Source of the DNA: Clostridiales bacterium
GTDB taxonomy: Bacteria; Bacillota; Clostridia; Lachnospirales; Lachnospiraceae
Length of the DNA: 5,626 nt
Assembly (NCBI GenBank): GCA_015655565.1
Contig: JAATEU010000260.1
Span: forward strand, 1-5,626
Direction: 5' to 3'
The notes beneath the pieces were generated by a model. It was not told the origin of the DNA. It searched no databases and worked only from the letters and a program-made list of their open reading frames with translations. Of this stretch, positions 5,418 through 5,626 are shown in pieces; position 1 is the first letter of the stretch; every line of letters begins with the position of its first letter. A program made the position numbers and the translations under genes.

Positions 5418-5438
5418 TCTTAAGTTGACGACATTGCC
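5418..5438 (-). repeat. right terminal inverted repeat (21 bp perfect)
   Basis: Reverse complement of 5134-5154. It contains CTTAAGTTGACGACATT and the in-frame TGA (5426-5428) that ends the transposase C-terminal frame. Confidence 0.9.
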
Positions 5439-5452
5439 GGCTAAGTTGGTGG

Positions 5453-5626
5453 CCTTGACTGTGTAGTAATGCCAATAGAAAGGAAAAATTAATGAAATTT
5501 TTCACTATTGTTACAGGTTGTGCTTTGTAAAAAACAATTTGTGCCATAAATGTGCACAAAGGAAAAATTGTGATATGCTGAAATTACTTACACAGGTAAG
5601 CGTAAAAAGGTTTTACCATTACATAG
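5453..5626. other. noncoding tail with short dyads; possible regulatory region of a gene beyond the window
   Basis: No protein longer than a few codons is supported. ATG at 5492 with AAAGGA (5479-5484) upstream opens a 12-codon frame, MKFFTIVTGCAL, ending with TAA at 5528-5530; it may be a leader peptide or chance. Two dyads follow: TTTGTGC (5538-5544) with GCACAAA (5554-5560), and GTAAAA (5602-5607) with TTTTAC (5611-5616). They could be operator sites for a downstream gene, but no convincing promoter hexamers are paired with them. Confidence 0.35.

Larger units (their letters stand above)
5134..5438. mobile_element. MITE-like element: internally deleted IS4-family insertion sequence
   Basis: A perfect 21-bp inverted repeat bounds 305 bases: the left end is 5134-5154 (GGCAATGTCGTC...) and the right end 5418-5438 (...GACGACATTGCC). 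Inside are the first ~50 codons of an IS4-type transposase close to the left end. A short segment abuts the right end, whose other frame reads SGNSPFTITFKILS and stops at a TGA inside the right inverted repeat, as the true C-terminus of such a transposase would. The middle of the gene is missing, so the element cannot move itself but could be moved by a full-length relative. The match continues imperfectly outward to 5120 and 5452. No target-site duplication is evident at either possible boundary. Confidence 0.75.

Noticed and set aside
5134..5438. The inverted repeats as a large terminator or CRISPR-like structure
   Set aside because: There are only two copies, in inverted orientation, enclosing transposase coding remnants; this is a mobile-element layout.

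Overview
The window looks like a chromosomal stretch of a Gram-positive Clostridia member, most likely a Lachnospiraceae-type gut anaerobe. The grounds are moderate-to-low GC, strong AGGAGG-type ribosome binding sites, a LytTR/GHKL two-component pair and the kinds of gene remnants present. This placement is inference; the window contains no phylogenetic marker.

Layout. (1) Bases 1-963 are the 3' part of a gene for an SGNH/GDSL-type hydrolase with a C-terminal bacterial repeat domain resembling the InlB B-repeat, closed by a strong intrinsic terminator at 987-1036. (2) Bases about 1166-2931 are a gene graveyard. In order they hold: the C-terminal half of a serine beta-lactamase-family protein with a frameshift; a possible MATE-like transporter scrap; on the minus strand, the promoter, operator, ribosome binding site and first ~45 codons of a BlaI/MecI repressor gene broken by a 14-bp tandem duplication; the last ~32 codons of what looks like a serine recombinase, with its terminator; an RloB-family gene interrupted by a TAA codon and degenerate at its 3' end; and a transposase scrap. 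None of these can make an intact product. (3) Bases 2924-5101 are an intact transcription unit: promoter, AgrA-like LytTR response regulator, AgrC-like GHKL sensor kinase overlapping it by 4 bp, and a terminator. (4) Bases 5134-5438 (possibly 5120-5452) are a MITE-like element with 21-bp perfect inverted ends, formed by internal deletion of an IS4-family insertion sequence; it keeps the first ~50 transposase codons. (5) Bases 5453-5626 are noncoding, with short palindromes that could be control sites for a gene beyond the window.

Function. The living content is the hydrolase at the left edge and the two-component system. The kinase is predicted to sense a signal through a multipass membrane domain and phosphorylate Asp57 of the regulator, whose LytTR domain would bind promoter DNA. 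No AgrB/AgrD-type peptide genes or transporter are in the window, so signal and targets are unknown. The region between the hydrolase and the regulator seems to be a repeated landing site for mobile DNA whose cargo (beta-lactam resistance, RloB-type defence) has decayed. I found no tRNA, rRNA or CRISPR array, and nothing that is clearly a new system; the best leads are the MITE and the layered remnants.
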